In this document: positions 52,399 through 61,269 of the stretch, one piece after another | Position numbering within the stretch: the first letter of the stretch is position 1 | How the letters are laid out: each line of letters starts with the position of its first letter | Assembly: GCF_014837045.1 (NCBI RefSeq) | Contig: NZ_JACSPR010000003.1 | Location: forward strand, 186,001-250,000 | Direction of reading: 5' to 3' | Source: Corynebacterium gallinarum | GTDB taxonomy: Bacteria; Actinomycetota; Actinomycetes; Mycobacteriales; Mycobacteriaceae | Length of the DNA: 64,000 nucleotides | Notes under the pieces: model-generated | Told to the model about the DNA's origin: nothing | What the model saw: the letters and a program-made list of their open reading frames with translations, nothing else | Databases searched by the model: none | Program-made: the position numbers and the translations under genes

Positions 52399-53835
52399 GT
52401 GACCACTACCCATCCTGATTTCCTTGGAAACAAGCAGTTCCCGCCCATAGGCGGTGGGAACAACAGGGAAAAGGAAGGGGGTGACAGACAGGCCTTTCCT
52501 CCGATCCAGGCGGCGCCCGAAACCGGGATTGATTCCTCTATGGAGACGATCACGTATGTGCTGGACACCTCGGTGCTGCTGTCAGACCCGCTGTCACTGA
52601 CCAGGTTCGCGGAGCACAATGTGGTGCTGCCGATCGTGGTGATCACCGAGCTGGAGGCCAAGCGTCAGCACCCGGAACTGGGGTTCTTCGCCCGCCAGGC
52701 GCTGCGGATGCTTGACGAGCTCCGCGAGATTCACGGCGACCTCTCCCAACCCCTGCCCATAGGCGAGGAGGGCGGCCATATCCATGTGGAGCTCAACCAC
52801 CAGAGCATCGAGACCCTGCCTGCCGGTTTCCGGATCGCCGGGAATGACACCCGCATCCTCGCCGTTGCGAAGAATCTGCAGCTCGAGGGGCAGAAGGTGA
52901 TCCTCGTATCGAAGGACCTGCCGATGCGGATCAAGGCGTCGGCAAGCGGCGTGCCCGCCCAGGAGTACCGCGCCGCCCTCGCGCGCGACCGGGGGTACAC
53001 CGGCATGACCACGGCGCACATCACCGAGGAGCAGATGCAGGAGCTGTACGACACCCACGAACTCTCCATAGGCGAACTGGAGCACCTGCCCGTCAACCAC
53101 GGCCTCACCCTCAAGGCGCCTATGGGGGGATCGGCGCTGGGGCGGATGACCTTCGACAAGACCATCGAACTGGTGCCCGGCGACCAGCAGATCTTCGGGG
53201 TGTCCGGCCGCAGCGCGGAACAGCGCGTCGCGATTGACCTGCTGCTGGATGATTCCGTCGGCATCGTCTCCATAGGCGGCGCGGCCGGCACCGGAAAGAG
53301 TGCGCTCGCCCTGTGTGCCGGCCTCGAGGCGGTTATGGAGCGTCGCCTCCATAGGAAAATCGTGGTCTTCCGCCCGATGTACGCGGTCGGCGGCCAGGAG
53401 CTGGGTTACCTCCCGGGTGATCAGGACGAGAAGATGGGGCCGTGGGCGCAGGCGGTGTTCGACACGCTCGGCTCGATGGTCAGCCAGAACATTGTTGACG
53501 AAGCCCTCTCCCGCGGCCTTCTCGAGGTTCTCCCGCTGACCCACATCCGCGGCCGTTCGCTTCACGACGCGTTCGTCATCGTCGACGAAGCCCAGTCCCT
53601 GGAACGCAACGTGCTGCTCACCATGCTGTCCCGCATCGGCCAGAACTCCCGCGTCGTGCTCACCCATGACGTCGCGCAGCGCGACAACCTGCGCGTCGGG
53701 CGTTACGACGGCATCGTCTCCGTCATCGAAGCCCTCAAAGGCCACGAACTCTTCGCCCACATCACCCTGCAACGCTCCGAACGGTCCAAGATCGCCGAAC
53801 TCGTCACCCAGGTTCTGGATACCCCCTCGTTGTAG
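52399..53835 (+). CDS. phoH2: PIN-domain PhoH-family ATPase (PhoH2-like)
   Basis: This protein has 478 residues if it starts at the GTG at 52399, which has a strong AAGGAGG site six bases upstream; the next ATG (52540) would remove 47 residues but lacks such a site. The PIN RNase domain spans about 50-190 ([37 protein letters not shown] with conserved acids). The PhoH domain starts near 260 with Walker [18 protein letters not shown] and Walker [16 protein letters not shown]. PhoH2 proteins couple an RNA helicase-like ATPase to an RNase. The unusually long N-terminus is polar and disordered. Five or more dispersed words, several using the rare ATA codon, lie inside the gene. Confidence 0.92.
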   Translation: MTTTHPDFLGNKQFPPIGGGNNREKEGGDRQAFPPIQAAPETGIDSSMETITYVLDTSVLLSDPLSLTRFAEHNVVLPIVVITELEAKRQHPELGFFARQALRMLDELREIHGDLSQPLPIGEEGGHIHVELNHQSIETLPAGFRIAGNDTRILAVAKNLQLEGQKVILVSKDLPMRIKASASGVPAQEYRAALARDRGYTGMTTAHITEEQMQELYDTHELSIGELEHLPVNHGLTLKAPMGGSALGRMTFDKTIELVPGDQQIFGVSGRSAEQRVAIDLLLDDSVGIVSIGGAAGTGKSALALCAGLEAVMERRLHRKIVVFRPMYAVGGQELGYLPGDQDEKMGPWAQAVFDTLGSMVSQNIVDEALSRGLLEVLPLTHIRGRSLHDAFVIVDEAQSLERNVLLTMLSRIGQNSRVVLTHDVAQRDNLRVGRYDGIVSVIEALKGHELFAHITLQRSERSKIAELVTQVLDTPSL

Positions 53836-53844
53836 ACTTCCCCC

Positions 53845-54543
53845 ATGCACCTCCATAAGCGGAAAGTCCGCGACACTGCTGTGGTCATCACCATGCTTAT
53901 GGGCGTCAATGTGGCTGCCCATTTCAGCAATCTGAATCCCTGGGTGGTCATACCGGCCGGTGCGGTCGCCCTGGTGGCACTCGCACGGGGCATGGGCCTG
54001 ACCTGGGGTGATCTGGGTGTTCGCCGGTCCTCCATAGGCAGAGGTCTGGCCTATGGGGGTACGGCTGCGGCACTGGTGATTGCGGTGGTGGCAGCTGGCG
54101 TTGCCTTACCCTTCACCAGGGAATTCTTCCTCAACGATGCCTATGCATCCATGCGTACCGCCCTGTTTGCCGCCCTGATCATCATTCCGCTCACGACTGT
54201 TCTGCCGGAGGAACTCCTCTTCCGGGGTGTGTTGCATGGCAGCCTGGAACGATTCGGGGTGAAGACAGCGTTCATTGGTGGTTCCGTGCTGTTCGGCCTA
54301 TGGCATGTGGCCACGTCCCTGAATCTGACGGCGGGCAACGCCGGTTTATCCGCGTTGCTGGGAACCGGGTCGTTCGGCAAATGGATGGGTGTGGCACTGG
54401 CGGTGGTGGCGACATCCCTGGCCGGGGCGGGTTTCATCTGGTTGCGGCACCGCACCGATTCCGTTCTGGCGCCGGTGTCACTGCACTGGGCACTCAACGC
54501 GGTCGGGGCACTCGCGGCTGCCACCGCATTCCAGTTTCAGTAA
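53845..54543 (+). CDS. CPBP (CAAX/Abi-type) intramembrane metalloprotease
   Basis: This protein has 232 residues with about seven membrane segments. The catalytic motifs of the family are all present: EELLFRGVLHG (EE-x-x-x-R), FGLWHVATSLNL (F-x-x-x-H) and LHWALNAVGAL (H-x-x-x-N/D). CPBP proteases cleave proteins within the membrane and in bacteria may protect against self-made bacteriocins or act in signalling; the target here is unknown. The ATG has no clear ribosome site, and a TAGACT element just upstream suggests leaderless transcription. It starts nine bases after the PhoH2 gene and ends overlapping the convergent dehydrogenase gene by seven bases. Confidence 0.88.
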   Translation: MHLHKRKVRDTAVVITMLMGVNVAAHFSNLNPWVVIPAGAVALVALARGMGLTWGDLGVRRSSIGRGLAYGGTAAALVIAVVAAGVALPFTREFFLNDAYASMRTALFAALIIIPLTTVLPEELLFRGVLHGSLERFGVKTAFIGGSVLFGLWHVATSLNLTAGNAGLSALLGTGSFGKWMGVALAVVATSLAGAGFIWLRHRTDSVLAPVSLHWALNAVGALAAATAFQFQ

Positions 54544-55451
54544 CCCTTCTCCACATCCACCTCGGTGAGCATGCGTTCACCGTTGATGAAGCGCCGATAG
54601 TTTTCCACAACCACCGGGGCCAGCAGCTCGTCCATAGAGGCCAGGGTGTTGGCGGTATGCGGGGTGATGATGACATTCTCCCGGCCCCATAGGGGATGGC
54701 CGTCAGGAAGTGGTTCAGGATCGGTGACATCTAGGCCCGCGCCGCCTATGGAGGAGGTGTCGAGGGCGCGGACGAGAGCGTCGGTATCAACGACCTCACC
54801 ACGGGCCACATTGATCAGATACGCGTTGTTCTTCATCGCCTGGAATTCGGGATCACCGAAGAGATGGTGGGTGTCGGCGGTGAGGGGGACTGCGATCACG
54901 ACGTGGTCGGCTGTGCGCAGGGCAGTGTGTAATTCGCTTATGGAGAGGGTGGCGTCGAAAAGCTCGGTGGGTGCCCCGGTACGCGTCACGGCCAGCGAGG
55001 TCGCACCGAAGGGACGCAGCATCGTGGCGAGTTCGCGGGCGATGCCGCCGCCCCCGATGATGGCGACCGTGGTGCCGTCGAGCCAGCGGGTGGTGGCGTC
55101 GACATGCGGGCGGGGTGACCAGCTGTCGGCGCGCACCATGGTGGGGTGCTTATGGAGGAGGGCCAATAGCAGTGCGACGGCGGCCTCGGCGACCTGCCGC
55201 CCATAAACACCGGAGGCGTTTGACCAACGGCGGTCCGGGGTGATGTGGCCGGCGGCGAAGTAGGCGTTGATGCCGGCGCTCGGCAGCTGCACCCACCGGA
55301 TCCCGGGTGGGAGTTCGGGGAAGTCGGTGCCCGGTGTCTGGGTGAACACGAACCCCTCCGCCTCGCTTATGGAGGACACGATGGTGGCACCGGCATCGCG
55401 GAGTGCGTTGACGGTGTGGGGGTAGTCGCCGAAACCGACGAAGATGCGCAT
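54537..55451 (-). CDS. D-2-hydroxyacid dehydrogenase
   Basis: This 304-residue protein starts after GGAAGGA. It is an NAD-dependent D-isomer specific dehydrogenase: the nucleotide loop VAIIGGGGIARELATML (G-x-G-x-x-A), the arginine in INVARGEVVDTDALV, the glutamate in LDVTDPEPLPDGHPLW and the catalytic histidine in ITPHTAN. The N-terminal substrate domain is short (about 95 residues), as in the glyoxylate/hydroxypyruvate reductase branch. It reduces a 2-ketoacid or oxidises a 2-hydroxyacid in the cytosol; the exact substrate cannot be read off. It is convergent with the CPBP gene. Confidence 0.92.
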   Translation of the reverse strand: MRIFVGFGDYPHTVNALRDAGATIVSSISEAEGFVFTQTPGTDFPELPPGIRWVQLPSAGINAYFAAGHITPDRRWSNASGVYGRQVAEAAVALLLALLHKHPTMVRADSWSPRPHVDATTRWLDGTTVAIIGGGGIARELATMLRPFGATSLAVTRTGAPTELFDATLSISELHTALRTADHVVIAVPLTADTHHLFGDPEFQAMKNNAYLINVARGEVVDTDALVRALDTSSIGGAGLDVTDPEPLPDGHPLWGRENVIITPHTANTLASMDELLAPVVVENYRRFINGERMLTEVDVEKGY

Positions 55452-55521
55452 GGTGGATCCTTCCCTTATGGAGGCTGGGTGGAACCCACCATAGGGGAAT
55501 GAGGACCCCGGGCACCGGGGG

Positions 55522-56886
55522 TCACTGGCGTCGGATTTTGGCGCCGGCGGAGCGGTTCTGGGCGGTGGTTTCGTTGAGTTCGATTTTCGGGTCGGTGTTG
55601 TAGAAGTTCTTGGGTGGTCGGTAGCCGTAGCGGCCGGTGTCGGGGTCGAGTTCGGAGCGGCCGCGTTTGGGGCTGTCTATGGGGGAGTCGTTGTTGGGGC
55701 GGTGGTGGGTGCAGCAGTAGAGGTGCATGTTCTCCACGTCGGTGCGTCCGCCGCGGGCCCAGGGGGTGACGTGATGGATTTCGCAGTTGATGGCGGATTG
55801 TTCGCATCGGTGGTGCACGCAGACGCCCTCGGCTGCCATAAGCGCGATGCGTTGTTCTATGGAGGCGGTGCGTTGGGTGCGGCCGAGGTGGAGTGGGCGG
55901 CCGGTGTCGGGGTCGTGGACGATGAGGAAGTCGTATTTCGCGGCGCCGAGGGTGAGGATGTCCATAGGCGTGAGTTCGCAGTGGGTGTTGGTGGGGAAGC
56001 GGCTGGCGGGGGTCATGTCCTCGATGTCTTTTATGGACATGCTGATCGCAAGCGTGCCGACACCACCGTTACGTTCCGTCTGCGCCTCGCCGTGGCGCAT
56101 GAGGATCTGGTGGAACGCGTCGACACGCCGTTGTTGCAGGCCGCGGGTGTCGTCCTCCGGTTCGACGGGGCTGGCGTAACCCGCATTGCGGGCGGGCGCG
56201 AGCGCGGCCTCGAGCAGCGCGGAGGTCGCGGCGGGGAGGTAACCACGGATGAAACAACCGCCGTCGACATCAGGCTTGCCGATCACCAGATGCCGCTTCC
56301 GCGCCGCCGCGTGCGGGTCCCTGTCCATAGCCGCACCGTTGTGCGCGGCGACCTCGGTGCGCAACCAGGTGCGCAGGTCTTCAACGGAGCGTGTCGACGC
56401 CTCCCTCACCGCCCGCCCCCTCATCTCCATAAGCGAATACTGCTTATGGAGCTTTTTCAGTTCCCGTTCGATGAGGGTCTGCTTCTCGGCGCTTATGGAG
56501 TTGTCGAAGAGGTAGGTCCGTCCATAGGCGCGGTCGGCCTCGGCGTGGGGGTTGTCCGGGTCATCGAGTTCACCGAATTCACGGGTGCCGCGACGTAGGC
56601 GGTTGAGGGCCTCGGCGGTGGAGATGTCGAGGTGCTGGGCAATGAAGGTGGTGGGTCGGGTGGCACCGACCAGGTCGCCCGCGCGGCTGAGGTGCACGAG
56701 GTGGGCGAAGGCGCCGTCGAAAAGCGATTTGCGGTTGATGGCCTTCTCAAGCGCGATGGCGGCGTCGAGGTGTTGCCGGGTGAGCGGTTCGCCGGTGCCG
56801 GGGCTGTCGGCGGTTTCCGTGAGGAGTGCGGCCAGTTCGCTTATGGAGCGGGTGATCGTGGCCGTCAGTTCTTCTATGGAGGACAT
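55522..56886 (-). CDS. DUF222/13E12-type HNH endonuclease-like protein
   Basis: This protein has 454 residues. Residues 1-300 match DUF222, the long helical domain of the mycobacterial 13E12 repeat family (LDISTAEALNRLRRGTREFG, DAFHQILMRHGEAQTERNGG). Near residue 385 lies an HNH nuclease motif: CEIHHVTPWARGGRTDVENM, then LYCCTHHRPNND, with paired cysteines and histidines for zinc and catalysis. Such genes occur in many copies in actinobacterial genomes and may be selfish elements. The ATG has no ribosome site; a GCGCTTATGG-type word lies right before it. An inverted pair of the dispersed word lies inside the gene (56425-56451). Confidence 0.88.
   Translation of the reverse strand: MSSIEELTATITRSISELAALLTETADSPGTGEPLTRQHLDAAIALEKAINRKSLFDGAFAHLVHLSRAGDLVGATRPTTFIAQHLDISTAEALNRLRRGTREFGELDDPDNPHAEADRAYGRTYLFDNSISAEKQTLIERELKKLHKQYSLMEMRGRAVREASTRSVEDLRTWLRTEVAAHNGAAMDRDPHAAARKRHLVIGKPDVDGGCFIRGYLPAATSALLEAALAPARNAGYASPVEPEDDTRGLQQRRVDAFHQILMRHGEAQTERNGGVGTLAISMSIKDIEDMTPASRFPTNTHCELTPMDILTLGAAKYDFLIVHDPDTGRPLHLGRTQRTASIEQRIALMAAEGVCVHHRCEQSAINCEIHHVTPWARGGRTDVENMHLYCCTHHRPNNDSPIDSPKRGRSELDPDTGRYGYRPPKNFYNTDPKIELNETTAQNRSAGAKIRRQ
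56425..56451. repeat. Inverted pair of the dispersed word inside a coding sequence
   Basis: CTCCATAAGC (56425-56434) and GCTTATGGAG (56442-56451) are perfect reverse complements around a seven-base loop, within the DUF222-HNH gene, where they encode part of KQYSLMEM. Confidence 0.8.
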
Positions 56887-57077
56887 GGCGCTTATGGAAG
56901 CAGGTGGTGGGCAGGGAGGGAAACGCGGGCGTCGTGAAGCTGTGGATAACTTCGGCCATCCACAGGTGTGTGGGGGTCGGGGTGGAGGGGCGGGAACCGG
57001 GGAGGGGGTCGGCGCAGTCTAACTGAGGTTTTAGGTAGGATCGGTGTCCAGTCAACAAGTTTGTTATGGAGGGAAAT

Positions 57078-57497
57078 ATGAGCATTTCTAGTGCTATTCT
57101 GCGTGGCGTTTCCGGGGCGTATCTGCTGCAGTCGGGTTATGGAAAGTTGGGTCTGCCGGCTGAGGCGGCTGCGGGTATGAAGGGGTTTGCGGCCACGGGT
57201 GTTCCGGCGTTGGACAAGCTGGATCCGGAGACCTTCGGCAAGGTGGTGTCCTACTCTGAGCTGGGTATCGGTGTGGCGCTGGTGAGCCCGATGGTGCCGA
57301 ATCGTCTCGCGGGTCTGGCGCTGGGAACCTTTTCCGCTGGTCTGCTCTCGATCTATTTCCGTAACCCCGCGATGACGCAGGAGGACGGTATCCGTCCGTC
57401 TGAGGATGGCATGGCGCTGTCGAAGGATGTCTTCCTCGCCGCCATCGCCGGTGCCCTGGTGTTCGGTCCGGTGAAGAAAAAGAACAAGAAGAAGTAA
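57078..57497 (+). CDS. DoxX-like small membrane protein
   Basis: This 139-residue protein starts at MSISSAILRGVSG with GGAGGG just upstream (that ribosome site is part of a TTATGGAGGG word). It has four weakly hydrophobic segments (AILRGVSGAYLLQSGYGKLG, VVSYSELGIGVALVSPMV, LAGLALGTFSAGLLSIYF, DVFLAAIAGALVFG) and a very basic end KKKNKKK. That fits the DoxX/DoxD family of small membrane proteins, linked in mycobacteria to sulfur and redox stress complexes. The role here is unknown. It is monocistronic, with a good terminator. Confidence 0.82.
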   Translation: MSISSAILRGVSGAYLLQSGYGKLGLPAEAAAGMKGFAATGVPALDKLDPETFGKVVSYSELGIGVALVSPMVPNRLAGLALGTFSAGLLSIYFRNPAMTQEDGIRPSEDGMALSKDVFLAAIAGALVFGPVKKKNKKK

Positions 57498-57515
57498 CCC
57501 CGTGGGGGTTTGAGG

Positions 57516-57556
57516 CACCCCGGTCACCTGTGGTTTTCGGGTGGCCGGGGTGTTTT
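57516..57556 (+). terminator. Terminator after the DoxX-like gene
   Basis: CACCCCGGTCACC (57516-57528) pairs with GGTGGCCGGGGTG (57540-57552) at 12 of 13 positions, followed by TTTT. Confidence 0.85.
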
Positions 57557-57567
57557 CTCCATAAGCC

Positions 57568-57584
57568 ATTGAACGGTGTTCAAT
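57568..57584. promoter_or_regulatory. BioQ-type operator before bioB
   Basis: ATTGAAC-GGT-GTTCAAT is a perfect inverted repeat 22 bases before the bioB start. TGAAC-N3-GTT-type sites are the operators of BioQ, the TetR-type biotin repressor of corynebacteria. Confidence 0.8.
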
Positions 57585-57605
57585 TAGCGGTTATGGTAAT
57601 TCACC

Positions 57606-58610
57606 ATGCCCAACACAACATCAATTCTTGACACCGCCCGCCACCAGGTCCTCGAGGACGGCATCGGGTTGGATCAGTCACAGCTCATCGAGATCCTCAA
57701 CCTCCCCGATGAGGACATCCCCGCGCTTATGGAGCTCGCCCACCAGGTGCGGCTGAAATGGTGCGGTGAGGAGATCGAAGTCGAGGGCATCATCTCCCTC
57801 AAGACCGGTGGGTGCCCGGAGGATTGTCATTTCTGTTCCCAGTCGGGTCTGTTCGAATCCCCGGTGCGGTCGGTGTGGCTGGACATCGAGCAGCTGGTGG
57901 AGGCGGCGAAACAGACCGCGAAATCCGGTGCAACGGAATTCTGCATCGTCGCGGCGGTCAAGGGCCCGGATGACAAACTCATGAACCAGCTGGAGGAGGC
58001 TGTCGCAGCCATCCAGCGCGAGGTGGATATCGAGGTGGCCGCCTCAGTGGGGTCCCTGACCCCGGAGCAGGTCACCCGCCTGGCGCGCGCCGGTGTCCAC
58101 CGGTACAACCACAACCTGGAGACCGCGCGGTCCTTCTTCCCCGAGGTGGTCACCACCCACACCTGGGAGGAGCGTCGTGAGACGCTGCGTCTGGTCGCCG
58201 AGGCCGGCATGGAGGTCTGCTCGGGGGGCATCCTCGGGATGGGTGAGACCCTCGAGCAGCGCGCCGAGTTCGCGGTCCAGCTCGCCGAACTCAACCCCAC
58301 CGAGGTGCCGATCAACTTCCTCGACCCCCGCCCGGGTACCCCGTTCGCGGACCGCCCGCTTATGGAGAGTGAGGACGCCCTGCGCGCCATCGGCGCATTC
58401 CGCCTCGCCATGCCCCACACCATGATCCGCTTCGCGGGTGGACGCGAACTCACCCTGGGTGCGGAAGGCTCTGAACAGGGACTTCTCGGTGGTATCAACG
58501 CCATCATCGTGGGTAACTACCTGACCACCCTGGGCCGCCCCATGGAGGACGACCTGGAGATGATGGACCGTCTGCAGCTGCCGCTCAAGGTACTCAACAA
58601 GGTCATCTGA
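57606..58610 (+). CDS. bioB: Biotin synthase
   Basis: This 334-residue protein is of the normal length. It is a radical-SAM enzyme with the cluster-binding motif [14 protein letters not shown] (C-x3-C-x2-C) near residue 75, followed by [32 protein letters not shown] (quoted as [15 protein letters not shown]), [16 protein letters not shown] and [11 protein letters not shown], all typical of BioB. It inserts sulfur into dethiobiotin using a second iron-sulfur cluster. The ribosome site is weak, perhaps because the operator overlaps the short leader. It is followed, with a one-base overlap (TGATG), by a BsaP-like partner gene. Confidence 0.97.
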   Translation: MPNTTSILDTARHQVLEDGIGLDQSQLIEILNLPDEDIPALMELAHQVRLKWCGEEIEVEGIISLKTGGCPEDCHFCSQSGLFESPVRSVWLDIEQLVEAAKQTAKSGATEFCIVAAVKGPDDKLMNQLEEAVAAIQREVDIEVAASVGSLTPEQVTRLARAGVHRYNHNLETARSFFPEVVTTHTWEERRETLRLVAEAGMEVCSGGILGMGETLEQRAEFAVQLAELNPTEVPINFLDPRPGTPFADRPLMESEDALRAIGAFRLAMPHTMIRFAGGRELTLGAEGSEQGLLGGINAIIVGNYLTTLGRPMEDDLEMMDRLQLPLKVLNKVI

Positions 58611-58885
58611 TGCCCGGTATCCACAAGCACACCCATAAGCACACCGATCCCGATGCCCTGCTCGCCGCGATCCTCACCGGCGAGACCCCGGTATTCCACC
58701 CGAACACCGGTCTGCCGATCGGGGAGCAGCAGGTGCTGTCACCGTCGGCACGCGCCGGTCTGGAGGCACCGCGGTTCTGCCAGCTGTGTGGCCGCAGAAT
58801 GAAGGTGCAGGTCCGCCCCGACGGCTGGGATGCGCAGTGCTCCCGTCACGGCCAGGTGGATTCCTCGCTTATGGACAGACGCTGA
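58610..58885 (+). CDS. bsaP: Biotin synthase auxiliary protein-like (BsaP candidate)
   Basis: This protein has 91 residues. The start overlaps the bioB stop by one base, so the two are made together. It has a His-rich N-terminus ([18 protein letters not shown]), a [15 protein letters not shown] segment, then [27 protein letters not shown] (quoted as [13 protein letters not shown] and DAQCSRHG), giving C-x-x-C...C as metal or iron-sulfur ligands. Actinobacterial proteins of this size directly after bioB have been reported as BsaP, which helps BioB regain its sulfur-donating cluster. The assignment relies on position, size and cysteines. Confidence 0.85.
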   Translation: MPGIHKHTHKHTDPDALLAAILTGETPVFHPNTGLPIGEQQVLSPSARAGLEAPRFCQLCGRRMKVQVRPDGWDAQCSRHGQVDSSLMDRR

Positions 58886-58891
58886 GCAGAA

Positions 58892-59599
58892 CTAGATGAC
58901 GATGGTGAACTGGCGCAGGAAATTCGACATCATCGCGTCGGCGTCGGCGACCTCGACCTGCCCCTGACCGAGGACCTCGATGGTTTTCATCGGGGTGCCG
59001 GGGTTGCCACGGATCGGCCCGAGGACGGCCTCGGCGTCGGTGACCGGTGCGTCGGGGGTTCCGCCGGAACCAGCCGACGGCGAGGTCACCGCACCAGCGC
59101 CAGCAGCACCAGCACCACCAGCAGATCCCGCAGTTCCACCCGGGTCGCCCGGGCTGACGCCACCATTGGCGGGCTGCCCGGCACCGTTGTCTGCGCCACC
59201 GTTACCTGCCGCACCACCCGGCCCGCCACCTGGCTGCTCGGCTACACCGCCACCTGGCTGGGCAGCGCTCCCACCGGCAGGAGCGTCGGGAACCCCGCCA
59301 CCGGTGCCCGCGGTGCCCTTGAGGCCGCAGCGTTCGGCGGCGGCGTCGACACGCCCGAGCGCAGCGAGGATCTCATTGCCGCGCGGGTCGAGGGCGGCGA
59401 TCGCCTGCGCCTGACCGACCCGGGCCTGGTAGTCGGCGTCGTTGGTCCAGTACGCCGATGCCGTGTCACACGAGATGTCCCCGGAGGGTAGCTGGCTGAG
59501 CATGCCGGCGACCGCGGCGTGGGCGGGGGTGGGCGCCAGAAGGAGCGTTGCGACGCCCACAGCAACCGCCATGACCGTGCGCGAGGATTTTTTCAGCAT
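58892..59599 (-). CDS. Secreted Gly/Ala-rich protein, first of a paralogous pair
   Basis: This protein has about 235 residues from MLKKSSRTVMAVAVG, chosen because a signal peptide (ending in APTPAHA) starts there; no ribosome site is visible. The folded N-terminal unit of about 60 residues reads LPSGDISCDTASAYWTNDADY to AAAERCGLKG and has two cysteines that could form a disulfide. A long Gly/Ala/Pro-rich spacer follows, and then a short hydrophobic end (MMSNFLRQFTIVI). The neighbour on the same strand has the same design (ISCAQAERYWTTEADY, AANRCGLKG). Family unknown; probably a cell-envelope protein of corynebacteria. Confidence 0.72.
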   Translation of the reverse strand: MLKKSSRTVMAVAVGVATLLLAPTPAHAAVAGMLSQLPSGDISCDTASAYWTNDADYQARVGQAQAIAALDPRGNEILAALGRVDAAAERCGLKGTAGTGGGVPDAPAGGSAAQPGGGVAEQPGGGPGGAAGNGGADNGAGQPANGGVSPGDPGGTAGSAGGAGAAGAGAVTSPSAGSGGTPDAPVTDAEAVLGPIRGNPGTPMKTIEVLGQGQVEVADADAMMSNFLRQFTIVI

Positions 59600-59690
59600 G
59601 GGGGAGAGTATGCCATCTGTGACGCCGACGCGGGGGATCATCACCGCCCCGCGGTAGTCACATCAGTCACCTGCGTTGCGCCTATGGGGG

Positions 59691-60251
59691 TTAGATGCGG
59701 ATGCCGAACTGCGCGAGGAACTCGGCGACGATGCGGTAGAGGTCCGGCAGGGTCAGGGAGCCGAAGCCGGGGATGTCGATGGTGAAGGAGGGGGTGCCAG
59801 GTGCGGCGAGGGAGATGTTCTGGGCTGCCGGTGCGGGTGCTGACTGTGCGGGGCCCGGCGCGGCAGGGGCTGCCGGGGCTGCCGGGGCTGCCGGTGCCGG
59901 CGCGTTATTTCCACCGGTGTTGCCACCAGCATTTCCACCGGCATTCGCACCGCCGCCCTTGAGGCCGCAGCGGTTGGCGGCTTCGTCGACACGCGCGAGG
60001 GCGTCGCGGATCTGCGGGCCGCGGCTGTCGAACATCGCGAGGGTGTTGGCCTGGTTGACCTTGCTGCGGTAGTCGGCTTCGGTGGTCCAGTAGCGTTCGG
60101 CCTGGGCGCAGGAGATCTGGCCGGCGGGCAGGGCGTTAAGGACGTCGTCGATGGGGTCGGCGGCGGCGATGGCGGGGGAGGCGACGGAGAAGGCTCCGAC
60201 GGCGGCGACGGTCACGGCGAGGCGGCGGGTGTGTGTGGTGAGGAAGCTCAT
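59691..60251 (-). CDS. Secreted Ala/Pro-rich protein, second of the pair
   Basis: This protein has 186 residues from MSFLTTHTRRLAVTV (an ATG six bases earlier is also possible). The signal peptide ends near SPAIAAADP. The two-cysteine unit LPAGQISCAQAERYWTTEAD to EAANRCGLKG matches its neighbour at more than half the positions by eye. An Asn/Gly then Ala/Pro-rich linker (PAAPAAPAAPAAPGP) follows, and the end DLYRIVAEFLAQFGIRI parallels the end of the other protein. The pair arose by tandem duplication. Function unknown. Confidence 0.75.
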   Translation of the reverse strand: MSFLTTHTRRLAVTVAAVGAFSVASPAIAAADPIDDVLNALPAGQISCAQAERYWTTEADYRSKVNQANTLAMFDSRGPQIRDALARVDEAANRCGLKGGGANAGGNAGGNTGGNNAPAPAAPAAPAAPAAPGPAQSAPAPAAQNISLAAPGTPSFTIDIPGFGSLTLPDLYRIVAEFLAQFGIRI

Positions 60252-60329
60252 GTCCATAGAGGATACAGGTGATGAAGGAGTAAACAAGTGGTACGGAAGA
60301 GAATTCCGGATCACGATTTCCGGAATATC

Positions 60330-61265
60330 ATGAGGGGCATGTTCGATCCGCTGGCCGCGCAGGCCCACCACTCCGCACTCCGCTCCATAAGCCGGGTTGT
60401 GGAGGAGACCACCGCGCCTATGGAGGAGGGGGCGGCGCTGGAGGGCGTCGTCAAGCTCCTGGAGGCCGGGTCCGTGCTCGCGGTGACGGGCGCGGGCGTG
60501 TCGACGGATTCCGGCATCCCCGATTACCGTAGCCCCCGCGGCAGCCTCAACCAGGGCCGCCCGATGACGTACCAGGAGTTCCGTTTCGATCCGGTGGCCT
60601 CGCACCGGTACTGGGCGCGGTCCTTCGTCGGCTGGCGGGTGATGGCCGATGCCCAACCCAACCGCACGCACTACGCCCTGGTGGAGCTGGAGCGCGCCGG
60701 GCTGCTCACCGGGATGGTGACGCAGAACGTCGACGGCCTCCATAGGCGGGCCGGGTCGGAGAATCTCGTGGCGCTGCACGGGGATCTGGCGACGATCGTG
60801 TGCCTGCAGTGCGGCCACCGGGAGGCACGTGAGCTTCTCGACGCCCGCCTCGATCACCTTAACCCCGGCTATTTCGACTCCATCGCCCTCGACCCGGCCG
60901 CCGTCAACCCCGATGGCGATGTCACCCTCGACGACCATCACGTGCAGCGTTTCACCATGGCCGGCTGCGCGCGGTGCGGGTCGGTGCTGCTGAAACCGGA
61001 TGTGGTCTACTTCGGCGAACCGGTCCCCTCCATAAGGAAAACGCGTGTGGCGCAATTGCTTGATGGGGCGGATGCGGTGGTGGTGGCGGGGTCGTCGCTG
61101 GCGGTGATGAGCGGGTACCGGATTGTCATCGAGGCGCAGCGCGCCGGCAAACCCGTGGCCGTGATCAACGGTGGGCCGGGGCGGGCGGATCACCGCGTGG
61201 ACATCCTGTGGCGGACCCGGGTGGGACCGGCCTTCGATCAGATCCTCGACGCGCTCGACCTCTAA
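60330..61265 (+). CDS. Sir2-family NAD-dependent protein deacylase
   Basis: This protein has about 311 residues; the start could be 60330 or 60339, since neither has a good ribosome site. The sirtuin motifs are complete: VTGAGVSTDSGIPDYRSPRG binds NAD, TQNVDGLHRRAGS follows, the catalytic histidine is in VALHGDLATIV, and a four-cysteine zinc site is formed by CLQCGHRE and CARCGSV. PDVVYFGEPVP and VVAGSSLAVMSGYRIV are also typical. It removes acetyl or longer acyl groups from lysines using NAD. The insertion between the zinc pairs (about 45 residues) is long, as in some actinobacterial sirtuins. It converges with the lipase gene pair. Confidence 0.93.
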   Translation: MRGMFDPLAAQAHHSALRSISRVVEETTAPMEEGAALEGVVKLLEAGSVLAVTGAGVSTDSGIPDYRSPRGSLNQGRPMTYQEFRFDPVASHRYWARSFVGWRVMADAQPNRTHYALVELERAGLLTGMVTQNVDGLHRRAGSENLVALHGDLATIVCLQCGHREARELLDARLDHLNPGYFDSIALDPAAVNPDGDVTLDDHHVQRFTMAGCARCGSVLLKPDVVYFGEPVPSIRKTRVAQLLDGADAVVVAGSSLAVMSGYRIVIEAQRAGKPVAVINGGPGRADHRVDILWRTRVGPAFDQILDALDL

Positions 61266-61269
61266 CCCG

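Noticed and set aside
57050..57080. Insertion-sequence end around the TTATGGAGGG words
   Set aside because: No transposase, paired terminal repeats or target duplications were found near the word copies.
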